From NCBI GenBank assembly GCA_041739295.1, contig JBGSOE010000095.1:1-9732 (forward strand): a DNA stretch of 9,732 nucleotides, read 5' to 3'. Shown here piece after piece: positions 1-6,454 of the stretch. The DNA comes from JAHJQQ01 sp041739295 (GTDB taxonomy: Bacteria > Pseudomonadota > Gammaproteobacteria > Thiohalobacterales > Thiohalobacteraceae). The notes under the pieces are model-generated. The model was not told where the DNA came from. It saw only the letters and a list, made by a program, of their open reading frames with translations, and did not search any database. Position 1 is the stretch's first letter; the number at the start of each line of letters is the position of its first letter. Made by a program: the position numbers and the translations under genes.

Positions 1-1428
1 TATGTCGAGCAAATCACTTATCTAATCTTCCTTAAAATGGCCGATGAGCGTGAGCAGGGCGGGCAGGAAATTAAGGTGCCGAGTAAATACGCCTGGGCCA
101 AGCTGGTGAAGTTGGATGGTGATGATTTAGAGCTGCAATACCGCCACACTCTGGAAAACCTAGGCAAGCAAGGCGGCATGTTAGGCACCATCTTCCGCAA
201 GGCACAAAACAAAATCCAGGACCCCGCCAAGCTGGAACGCTTGATCAAAATGATCGAGAAGGAGCAGTGGTCCACCTTGCCGGCGGATGTGAAAGGTGAG
301 ATCTACGAAGGCTTGTTGGAACGCAATGCGCAGGATGTGAAAGGCGGTGCCGGGCAATACTTTACCCCGCGCCCGTTAATCCAGGCGATGGTGGAGGTGA
401 TGCAACCCAAACCCACCGACACCGTAGCCGATCCCGCCTGTGGTACCGGCGGCTTTTTATTGGCCGCCCACGACTACATGGCGGCGCATCCTGCTCTTTC
501 TAAGAAAGACCGACGCCATCTTAAAGATACCGCTTTGCGCGGTAACGATATTGTCGATGGCGTGGTGCGCCTATGTGCCATGAACTTATACCTGCACGGT
601 ATCGGCGGTGATGAATGCCCGATTACCTCCAATGATGCCCTGGCCAAAGAAGTGGGGGATGACCGTGTTGATATGGTCCTGGCCAATCCGCCCTTTGGTA
701 AAAAGAGCTCCATTACCGTCGTCAACGAAAAGACCGGTAAAAAGGAACAGGAAAAACTCACCATCGAGCGCGAAGACTTTTGGGCCACCACGTCCAATAA
801 ACAGCTCAACTTCGTGCAGCACATCGCCAACATGCTCAAGATCGACGGAAAGGCCGCCGTGGTGGTGCCCGATAACGTCCTCTTCGAAGGCGGCGCCGGC
901 GAAACCGTGCGCAAAACCCTCATGGAACGCTGCGACCTGCACACCATCCTGCGCCTCCCCACCGGCATATTCTACGCCCAAGGCGTCAAAGCCAACGTCA
1001 TCTTCTTCGACGCCAAGCCCGCTTCCAAAACCGCCTGGACCAAGAAAGTCTGGATCTACGACTTCCGCACCAATGTGCACATGACCTTGAAGACCAAGCG
1101 CCTGGTCAAGAGTGACTTTGCCGAGTTCATCGAACTCTATAAGGCCGGCGACAGAAGCAAACGCAAACCCACCTGGTCCGAAAAACTGGATTCCGGCTCG
1201 GGGGCCGGAATGACGGGACGTTGGCGCGTCTTCACCTACGACGAACTCATCGCCCGCGACAAGACGAACCTGGATATCTTCTGGCTGAAGGATGAGTCCC
1301 TGGAAGATACGGATAACCTACCAGCTCCAGCCATTCTGGCAGCGGAGATTGTGGAGCAATTGGAGGCGGCCTTGGAAGAGTTTCGGAGTGTGGAAGAGGT
1401 GTTGGCAGTTAATGGAGTTGTTGAATGA
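1..1428 (+). CDS. hsdM: Type I restriction-modification methyltransferase subunit HsdM (5'-partial)
   Basis: This is the N6-adenine DNA methyltransferase subunit of a type I restriction-modification system; with HsdS it methylates the recognition site and with HsdR it forms the restriction complex. The frame is open from base 1: the residues YVEQITYLIFLKMADERE at the edge match the conserved N-terminal helical region of HsdM. The ATG at 37 is therefore internal, and the true start lies outside the window, probably a few tens of codons upstream. Numbering visible residues from base 1, AdoMet-binding motif I is DPACGTGG at 144-151 and catalytic motif IV is NPPFG at 229-233. The visible 475 residues are near the family's usual total of about 500, so the C-terminus looks complete. 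The stop overlaps an ATG (ATGA at 1425-1428), the usual coupling to hsdS, but no recognisable hsdS follows. Family assignment is firm; activity without HsdS is doubtful. Confidence 0.96.
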   Translation, partial: YVEQITYLIFLKMADEREQGGQEIKVPSKYAWAKLVKLDGDDLELQYRHTLENLGKQGGMLGTIFRKAQNKIQDPAKLERLIKMIEKEQWSTLPADVKGEIYEGLLERNAQDVKGGAGQYFTPRPLIQAMVEVMQPKPTDTVADPACGTGGFLLAAHDYMAAHPALSKKDRRHLKDTALRGNDIVDGVVRLCAMNLYLHGIGGDECPITSNDALAKEVGDDRVDMVLANPPFGKKSSITVVNEKTGKKEQEKLTIEREDFWATTSNKQLNFVQHIANMLKIDGKAAVVVPDNVLFEGGAGETVRKTLMERCDLHTILRLPTGIFYAQGVKANVIFFDAKPASKTAWTKKVWIYDFRTNVHMTLKTKRLVKSDFAEFIELYKAGDRSKRKPTWSEKLDSGSGAGMTGRWRVFTYDELIARDKTNLDIFWLKDESLEDTDNLPAPAILAAEIVEQLEAALEEFRSVEEVLAVNGVVE

Positions 1429-1514
1429 AAACATTAATGTTGGTAAACGGATTTATCTGTTTTCACGTTGATTTGGAGAATTCTATCGCTGTTAAAGCCA
1501 CGCTCCATGGCTAG
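1425..1514 (+). pseudogene. 29-codon frame coupled to the hsdM stop; possible remnant of the hsdS start
   Basis: An ATG at 1425 overlaps the hsdM stop as ATGA, the arrangement expected for a translationally coupled hsdS. The frame begins MKTLMLVNGF and stops after 29 codons. It resembles no HsdS target-recognition domain that I know. One reading is that the first codons of hsdS survive and the rest was deleted; another is that this is a chance frame. No function is claimed. Confidence 0.2.
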
Positions 1515-1599
1515 AAGTAAATCAGACATAGCGAATAGCGCCCTTCGTATCTTCCTTCAAGATCTCGGCAAGTATTATGACAAAGCAACGGCCATCTGA
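1507..1599 (+). pseudogene. 30-codon protein-like fragment
   Basis: The frame from ATG 1507 begins MARSKSDIANSALRIFLQDL and stops at 1597-1599. Its mixed charged and hydrophobic composition looks like the N-terminus of a real soluble protein, but it is too short to assign. It has no clear ribosome binding site. Its last 23 bases overlap, in another frame, the fragment starting at 1577. The two could be pieces of one gene separated by a frameshift or small deletion. The family is not recognised. Confidence 0.3.
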
Positions 1600-1644
1600 G
1601 ATTCAGAGATACTTCGACGCTTTATCAAGTGACGAACAAGTTAA

Positions 1645-1754
1645 GGAACCTCTGATTTATTACTAAACCGTCATTCCGGCGCAGGCCGGAATCCATGTGA
1701 TTCAAGGCACTAGATTCCGGCCTGCGCCAGAATGACGAATTATTCAGAGGTTCC
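1645..1754. mobile_element. MITE-like element 1 (110 bp, TTAA-flanked)
   Basis: The ends are the inverted repeat GGAACCTCTGA (1645-1655) and TCAGAGGTTCC (1744-1754), flanked by TTAA at 1641-1644 and 1755-1758; including TTAA the match is a perfect 15 bp. There is no coding capacity, so this is a non-autonomous miniature element. A TTAA target duplication and ends starting GG would fit mobilisation by an IS5-group transposase (YTAR target), but no transposase is present and the parent is not identified. The interior is filled by the large palindrome at 1669-1737. Confidence 0.75.
1669..1737. repeat. REP-like palindrome nested in element 1
   Basis: The 25-base arms at 1669-1693 and 1713-1737 are inverted repeats matching at 24 of 25 positions, separated by 19 bases. 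The arm core, GTCATTCCGGCGCAGGCCGG, is of the type dispersed in many copies in proteobacterial genomes (compare the dRS3-like ATTCC...GGAAT repeats). It would form a strong hairpin in RNA or single-stranded DNA. It is not followed by a T-run, so it is not called as a terminator. Confidence 0.75.
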
Positions 1755-1758
1755 TTAA

Positions 1759-1975
1759 TGAGCCTCTGATTAATTCGCTGAAGCGGCATCTGCCGCGTTG
1801 CAGCCGGGCTCAAAATACGGGGCCGGGAAGCGGCAGACGCCGTGTAAACTCCGTTTGTTACTCGGTGCTACGCACCTCGCCCTTCGGGCCGGCTGGCGCC
1901 GTTCTCTCCGCTTCGCTTCGAGTCACCCGTCCGCGCCTTGCATCTGCTCGCTTGATCAAATTAATCAGAGGTTCC
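1759..1975. mobile_element. MITE-like element 2 (217 bp, TTAA-flanked)
   Basis: The left end at 1759-1775 (TGAGCCTCTGATTAATT) is the inverted repeat of the right end at 1959-1975 (AATTAATCAGAGGTTCC), with 15 of 17 positions matching. TTAA lies at 1755-1758 and again at 1976-1979, so it abuts element 1 and shares one TTAA with it. The interior is G+C-rich and highly structured, with small hairpins such as GCGGCA..TGCCGC (1783-1796), GGTGC...GCACC (1864-1876) and GCCC...GGGC (1879-1889). The frame from TTG 1798 that crosses it is not a plausible gene. The ends are related to those of element 1, which suggests one mobilising transposase for both. Confidence 0.65.
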
Positions 1976-2085
1976 TTAATCTTGTTTCGTTGCACTTTAA
2001 TACAGGTACGCATTGGCAACATCTAATAGATGTGCTTGTTAGTGACTTCTCGGGTGAAAACTATCCTTCTCTGCATTCTTGTTAA

Positions 2086-2336
2086 GACAAGCCAATCTAT
2101 TGTGAGGTCTCATTCAAGTGTAAATATTTCGATGCAACCGATGTTTGTTGTTATTTAGTGTGCCGGGTGTAAGCAATGGCCTATACAGGAATGGCAAAAT
2201 TAGCTTGTGCATATTTGTATTGAATGCTTACCATGCGGCTAGCGAGTGATCGGGACAAAGGAGTGTCCCGATTCGTTCGTGCTAACTGGTTTGAAGTCGT
2301 GCCATTACCAGCAATGAATAACACGATGAATACTGC
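2086..2336. other. AT-rich leader upstream of the exporter gene
   Basis: About 250 bases without a supportable gene between the interrupted gene and the exporter start. The only clear structure is the stem-loop at 2249-2272. The operon promoter is expected here, but no -35/-10 pair stands out enough to report. Confidence 0.6.
2249..2272 (+). promoter_or_regulatory. Stem-loop in the exporter leader, loop AAGGAG
   Basis: Two perfect 9-base arms, ATCGGGACA (2249-2257) and TGTCCCGAT (2264-2272), enclose a 6-base loop AAGGAG. Five more base pairs are possible below a 3-base bulge (2241-2245 with 2273-2277). No T-run follows, so a simple intrinsic terminator is unlikely. The loop resembles a Shine-Dalgarno sequence, but no convincing start codon sits at the right distance. 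It could be a 5' leader structure controlling the operon or the remnant of a repeat. Confidence 0.45.
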
Positions 2337-4490
2337 ATGCCACATTCTGCTGATACGGAACATCGGCTAGATACCGGGCTATTAAGTCTTGTACTATGCG
2401 CGCGTTTTTTGGGTCTGCCCGCTGATGTGGGGCAGTTACGGCATCGTTTTGCCCCGCCGGGTGATCTCGTGGGTGCGCAGGAGCTCCTGCGTGCTGCACG
2501 CCACCTCGGTCTGAAGGCGCGAGAGGTCACCACGCAGTACGACCGACTCGCAAAAATCCCCCTCCCAGTCATCGCCCAGCATAAAGACGGGCATTATTTC
2601 GTCCTGGCGAAGATCGACGGCGACAAGGTACTCATCCAGGATCCACTTGAATCCCGCCCCTTGGCCTTGCCACGGGCCATTTTCGAGGAAGCCTGGTCCG
2701 GAAAGCTCATCCTGCTGACGCGCCGCGCCGTTCTGTTGGGTGAGAATGCCAAGTTCGGCTTTAAGTGGTTTGTCCCCGCCATCGTCATATATCGCAAGCT
2801 GTTTGCGGAAGTCCTGATGGCCTCGTTTTTCCTGCAACTCTTCGCGCTGATCACACCGTTGTTTTTTCAGGTCGTCATCGACAAGGTTTTAGTGCACAAG
2901 GGTTTGACGACCCTGGATGTATTGGCCTTTGGGCTGATCGTTGTATCACTGTTCGAGGTGGTACTCGGTGGTTTGCGTACCTATCTGTTTTCACACACGA
3001 CCAATCGCATCGATGTCCTGCTCGGCGCGAAACTCTTTGGCCACCTGTTGGCACTGCCCCTGAGTTATTTCGGTGCACGCCGGATCGGCGACTCGGTTGC
3101 GCGTGTACGCGAACTGGAGAACGTGCGCAATTTCATCACCGGGTCGTCACTGACGCTGGTCATCGACCTGTTTTTCACCCTAGTCTTCCTCGCGGTGATG
3201 TATTACTACAGCCCGCTGTTGACCTATATCGTTCTGGGCGCCATTCCTTGCTATGTCCTGCTGTCCGTATTTGTGACGCCGATCCTGCGCGCCCGTGTGC
3301 ATGAGAAATTCAATCGTGGCGCCGAAAACCAGGCCTTCCTGGTGGAGTCGGTCAGCGGAGTCGAGACCCTCAAGGCGATGGCCGTTGAACCGCAGATGCA
3401 ACGTCGCTGGGAAGAACAGCTGGCCGGTTATGTGAGTGCCAGCTTCAAGGCCAGCAATCTGGGCAATATCGCTATTCAAGTTGCCGGCCTCATCAATAAG
3501 GTGGTGATCGTGTTGATCCTGTGGGTCGGCGCCCGTGCTGTAATCGCGGGTGACCTCAGTGTGGGTCAGCTAATCGCCTTCAATATGCTGGCGGCACGCG
3601 TCAGTGGCCCGGTGTTGCGACTGGTGCAACTGTGGCAGGATTTTCAGCAGGCCGGCGTCTCGGTGCAACGTTTGGGCGATATTCTCAACACCTCGACCGA
3701 GCCCAGCTATAACCAGAATCGCAGTTCGCTGCCGCAACTCAACGGCCGCATCTCGTTCGATCGCGTGACCTTCCGCTATCGTCCGGATGGCGCCGAGGTC
3801 TTGCGGGGTGTCGAGCTGGAAATTCCGGCCGGACAGGTCATCGGCGTAGTCGGTCGTTCGGGGTCCGGCAAAAGCACGCTGGCGAAACTGGTGCAGCGTC
3901 TGTATGTCCCGGAATCGGGTCGCGTACTCGTGGACGGCGTTGATCTCGCTATGGTCGATACTGCTTGGCTGCGGCATCGTGTCGGCGTCGTGCTTCAGGA
4001 GAATGTCCTGTTCAACCGCTCGGTGCGCGACAACATCGCACTCACCGATCCAGGCATGCCGATGGAGACCATTGTCCAGGTCGCGAAACTCGCCGGTGCG
4101 CACGAATTCATTCTGGAAATGCCCGAGGGCTACGACACAATAGTCGGCGAACACGGCTCGACCCTGTCCGGTGGCCAACGCCAGCGGCTGGCCATCGCCC
4201 GCGCCCTCGCAACCAATCCGCGCATTCTCATTCTCGATGAAGCGACCAGCGCGCTGGATTACGAATCCGAACGCATCATCCAGCAGAACATGCAGGCCAT
4301 CTGTCAGGGTCGCACCGTCATCATCATCGCGCATCGCCTGTCCACTGTGCGCAACACAGACCGCATCGTCGTCCTCGAACGTGGTCAGGTGATCGAACAG
4401 GGCGAGCACGACGACTTGGTCAAGAAAGGTGGCCAATACACGCGCTTGTGGGCGTTGCAGTCGGGGGAGGCAGTGGTGGGTGCTGTGTAG
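2337..4490 (+). CDS. HlyB-like type I secretion ABC exporter with degenerate C39 domain
   Basis: Inner-membrane ATP-driven exporter of a type I secretion system, which moves an unfolded RTX substrate out together with a fusion protein and an outer-membrane channel. Of 717 residues (usual for HlyB/LapB types), about 1-125 form a C39-peptidase-like domain. The catalytic Cys position reads DTG and the His position reads DGHYFVL with Tyr, so it should bind substrate rather than cleave a leader, as in HlyB. The membrane domain spans roughly 145-430, including the family-typical LPLSYFGARRIGDSVARV. The nucleotide-binding domain has Walker A GRSGSGKST (506-514), Q-loop Q554, signature LSGGQ (610-614), Walker B ILILDE (630-635) and H-loop H666. 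ATG 2337 is the first start after the in-frame stop at 2319; its ribosome binding site is weak. It heads the locus with hlyD-like and RTX genes downstream. Confidence 0.95.
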   Translation: MPHSADTEHRLDTGLLSLVLCARFLGLPADVGQLRHRFAPPGDLVGAQELLRAARHLGLKAREVTTQYDRLAKIPLPVIAQHKDGHYFVLAKIDGDKVLIQDPLESRPLALPRAIFEEAWSGKLILLTRRAVLLGENAKFGFKWFVPAIVIYRKLFAEVLMASFFLQLFALITPLFFQVVIDKVLVHKGLTTLDVLAFGLIVVSLFEVVLGGLRTYLFSHTTNRIDVLLGAKLFGHLLALPLSYFGARRIGDSVARVRELENVRNFITGSSLTLVIDLFFTLVFLAVMYYYSPLLTYIVLGAIPCYVLLSVFVTPILRARVHEKFNRGAENQAFLVESVSGVETLKAMAVEPQMQRRWEEQLAGYVSASFKASNLGNIAIQVAGLINKVVIVLILWVGARAVIAGDLSVGQLIAFNMLAARVSGPVLRLVQLWQDFQQAGVSVQRLGDILNTSTEPSYNQNRSSLPQLNGRISFDRVTFRYRPDGAEVLRGVELEIPAGQVIGVVGRSGSGKSTLAKLVQRLYVPESGRVLVDGVDLAMVDTAWLRHRVGVVLQENVLFNRSVRDNIALTDPGMPMETIVQVAKLAGAHEFILEMPEGYDTIVGEHGSTLSGGQRQRLAIARALATNPRILILDEATSALDYESERIIQQNMQAICQGRTVIIIAHRLSTVRNTDRIVVLERGQVIEQGEHDDLVKKGGQYTRLWALQSGEAVVGAV

Positions 4491-4500
4491 TGAAAATTTA

Positions 4501-4579
4501 TCACACCAGAGAACACAGAGGCCACAGAGTTTTTCTATTAATAAAATTATCTATGTGTTCTCCGTGCCCTCAGGTGTGA
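4501..4579. repeat. Dispersed inverted repeat, copy A
   Basis: Imperfect palindrome whose ends are TCACACCAGAG (4501-4511) and CTCAGGTGTGA (4569-4579), one mismatch in 11. The inner arms carry CACAGAG-type and CTCCGTG-type motifs around an AT-rich centre. It lies 10 bases after the exporter stop and ends 32 bases before the GxxExxY start. Related sequences occur at 5044-5072 and 6455-6531. Such CACAGAG/CTCTGTG repeats recur in bacterial intergenic regions; here they mark gene boundaries. Confidence 0.75.
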
Positions 4580-4611
4580 CATATTTTTATTATTTTCACA
4601 GAGGAGTTCGC

Positions 4612-5025
4612 ATGGACGCGACGGAATTGAACAGCATTACGGACCGGATTATTCGGTGTGGTATTGAGGTGCATAAGCAATTAGGGCCTGGCCTGCTGGA
4701 GTCGAGCTACGAGGCTTGTATGGTCTATGAACTGGGGCATGCTGGGCTCAGTGTCAGTCGGCAACTGGAGCTGCCAATTCGGTACAAGGACATAGAGCTT
4801 ACGTGTGGTTACCGCATAGATCTGCTGGTTGAAGATGCTGTGATAGTTGAGCTGAAAGCTGTCGACAAGCTACAGCCCATTCATGATGCACAGCTCATTA
4901 GCTATCTCCGCTTGTCGGGGAAACGACTCGGCCTGCTAATGAATTTCAACGAGCGATACCTGAAAAATGGCATAAAACGTCGAATACATAACATAGACAT
5001 CCACTACACGGATGTGAATCCATGA
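4612..5025 (+). CDS. GxxExxY family protein (PD-(D/E)XK-like)
   Basis: A 137-residue protein of the GxxExxY family (Pfam PDDEXK_3 type), whose cellular role is not established. The naming motif is GLLESSY at 27-33. A nuclease-like core follows: D70 in YRIDLLV, then E80 and K82 in VELKAV, matching D-Xn-E-X-K, with the family-typical HDAQLISYLRLSGKRLGLLM and NGIKRR segments after it. Length and motif order fit a complete member. The start at ATG 4612 is set by a good ribosome binding site, GAGGAG at 4601-4606; the same frame is open back to 4429, but that part only reads through the exporter end and repeat copy A. It stands between two genes that normally adjoin, with a repeat copy on each side, so it looks like an inserted cassette. 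A DNA-cleaving or nucleic-acid-processing activity is inferred from the fold motif only. Confidence 0.9.
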   Translation: MDATELNSITDRIIRCGIEVHKQLGPGLLESSYEACMVYELGHAGLSVSRQLELPIRYKDIELTCGYRIDLLVEDAVIVELKAVDKLQPIHDAQLISYLRLSGKRLGLLMNFNERYLKNGIKRRIHNIDIHYTDVNP

Positions 5026-5043
5026 AACAAGACAATAATAATT

Positions 5044-5072
5044 CTCTGTGCCCTCCGTGCCCTCCGGTGTGA
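5044..5072. repeat. Dispersed inverted repeat, copy B (right half only)
   Basis: CTCTGTG- and CTCCGTG-type units followed by the CCGGTGTGAA end match the right arms of copies A and C. No left arm precedes it: the 18 bases between the GxxExxY stop and this copy are unrelated. It ends 8 bases before the HlyD-like start codon, so it occupies the place where a ribosome binding site would be expected. Confidence 0.65.
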
Positions 5073-5080
5073 ATAAATTA

Positions 5081-6445
5081 ATGAGAACAACTCACGAACT
5101 CGACTTTCTGCCCGCCGCCCTGGAAATCCAGGAACGCCCCCCGTCGCCACTCGGCCGAACAGTCATTTGGTCAGTGATGGCGTTCTTCATCATTGCACTG
5201 GTCTGGGCCGTTGTCGGTGAGATCGATATCGCGGCCACCGCACAGGGCAAGATCATTCCCAGTGGCCATGTGAAGGTCATACAGCCCCTGGAAATCGGCA
5301 GCGTGCGCGCCATCCATGTCAGCGAGGGCCAGCAGGTTGAACAAGGTGACGTGTTGATCGAACTTGACTCGACCCTCAGCGGTGCCGACCGCGATCGCCT
5401 GACCCGCGAGTATCACACCGCACAACTGAATCATGCCCGCCTTACGGCACTGATTCAGACCCTTCAGGCACAAAACAGCACAGAGCCTATGGCGGCAGAT
5501 CGGGAGACATTACCCCAGATTGAGACTTCGAATCTGAGTAGCGTTGATGAGGCCGCGCTGACACTTCAGCGACACCTGCTCCGCACCCAATGGACAGAGT
5601 TCACGTCCCGGCTGGCGGCCTTGGATGCAGACCTCATCAAGCGCACAGCCGAACTTGCCGGCGTTAAGTCGCAAGTCAGTAAACTGCAACAGACCCTGCC
5701 ACTCATAACCAAACGCGCCGAAGCCCTGAAAGGTTTGGTCGGTAAAAAACTGGTGGCCGAGAACCAGTGGCTGGAACTGGAACAGGAACGCATCGAACAA
5801 CAGCAAGACCTGGAAAGCCACAAACAGCGCAGCCTCGAACTCAATGCCGCCATCGCCGAGGCCCGGCAGCAACGCAACGGTATGCAGGCGGAATTTACCG
5901 GTAAGGTCTACACCGATCTAGCCGAGGCCGAACGGCAGGTGTCCGGTCTCGAACAGGAACTCATCAAGGCCGAACAGCGCAACGGCCTGCAAACACTTAC
6001 CGCACCCATCGCCGGTATCGTTCAGCAATTGGCCGTGCACACCGTCGGCGGTGTCGTTACCCCCGCACAGGAACTGCTCAAGATTGTCCCGCAACAAGGT
6101 GAGTTGGAGGTCGAGGCCTGGGTGCTGAACAAGGACATTGGCTTTGTGTCGGAAGGGCAGATCGCCGAGGTCAAGGTTGAAACTTTCCCGTTTACGAAGT
6201 ATGGAACCCTCGATGCCGAGGTGACCGATGTGTCCAGTGACGCTGTGACTGATGAGCAGAAAGGCCTGATCTATGCGGCACGCGTGCTGATGAGGGATAC
6301 GACGATTCAGGTTGGCGACAAGCTGGTCAATCTTACGCCGGGCATGGCGGTGACGGTGGAAGTGAAGACGGGCACGCGGCGGTTGATCGAGTTTGTGTTG
6401 AGTCCGTTGCTGCGGTATCGGGATGAGGGGATGCGGGAGCGGTGA
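5081..6445 (+). CDS. HlyD-like membrane fusion protein of type I secretion
   Basis: Periplasmic adaptor (454 residues) linking the ABC exporter to a TolC-type outer-membrane channel. Order: short cytoplasmic N-terminus, one membrane helix at about 27-46, first half of the lipoyl-like domain (GKIIPSGHVKVIQPL... to about 97), a long alpha-helical hairpin rich in Gln, Glu and Leu (about 100-300), the second lipoyl half near 306-340 (LTAPIAGIVQ), a beta-barrel region, and the HlyD family signature at about 418-440 (LTPGMAVTVEVKTGTRRLIE). ATG 5081 is chosen because MRTTHELDFLPAALEIQERP is typical of the family; the upstream GTG at 5048 would start inside repeat copy B. No clear Shine-Dalgarno sequence precedes 5081, which may be a consequence of the repeat. 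It works with the HlyB-like exporter encoded before the GxxExxY gene. Confidence 0.95.
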   Translation: MRTTHELDFLPAALEIQERPPSPLGRTVIWSVMAFFIIALVWAVVGEIDIAATAQGKIIPSGHVKVIQPLEIGSVRAIHVSEGQQVEQGDVLIELDSTLSGADRDRLTREYHTAQLNHARLTALIQTLQAQNSTEPMAADRETLPQIETSNLSSVDEAALTLQRHLLRTQWTEFTSRLAALDADLIKRTAELAGVKSQVSKLQQTLPLITKRAEALKGLVGKKLVAENQWLELEQERIEQQQDLESHKQRSLELNAAIAEARQQRNGMQAEFTGKVYTDLAEAERQVSGLEQELIKAEQRNGLQTLTAPIAGIVQQLAVHTVGGVVTPAQELLKIVPQQGELEVEAWVLNKDIGFVSEGQIAEVKVETFPFTKYGTLDAEVTDVSSDAVTDEQKGLIYAARVLMRDTTIQVGDKLVNLTPGMAVTVEVKTGTRRLIEFVLSPLLRYRDEGMRER

Positions 6446-6454
6446 GGTTGATTA

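Larger units (their letters stand above)
1577..2085 (+). pseudogene. Small gene interrupted by TTAA-flanked miniature elements
   Basis: The left part (1577-1644) starts MTKQRPSEIQRYFDALSSDE and runs into the element boundary at TTAA 1641-1644. The right part (1980-2085) continues as LVSLHFNTGTHWQHLIDVLV and ends at the TAA at 2083-2085. Removing bases 1645-1979, which leaves one TTAA, joins the two in the same frame with no stop: 174 bases encoding 57 residues. The removed 335 bases are not a multiple of three, so the joined frame depends on this exact junction. The start is uncertain: no ribosome binding site is visible before 1577, and the true N-terminus may lie further upstream, for example in the 1507 fragment after a frameshift. 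The protein family is not recognised. Calling it an interrupted gene is an inference from the restored frame and the matching TTAA flanks. Confidence 0.5.

Noticed and set aside
474..1084. Frames of about 160 codons on both strands inside hsdM
   Set aside because: They overlap the conserved methyltransferase core in other frames and have low-complexity translations. They are shadows of hsdM.
1798..2085. 95-codon frame from TTG 1798
   Set aside because: Its first two thirds is the G+C-rich interior of miniature element 2. Only the last 35 codons or so look coding, and they are better explained as the 3' part of the interrupted gene.
3570..4436. 288-codon open frame on the - strand
   Set aside because: It lies wholly inside the exporter gene opposite its ATPase domain, whose motifs are all intact on the + strand; its translation shows no recognisable domain. 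It is a shadow frame.
4429..4611. Upstream extension of the GxxExxY gene to ATG 4429
   Set aside because: The extra 61 codons overlap the exporter end and read through a palindromic repeat; the strong ribosome binding site and family alignment favour 4612.
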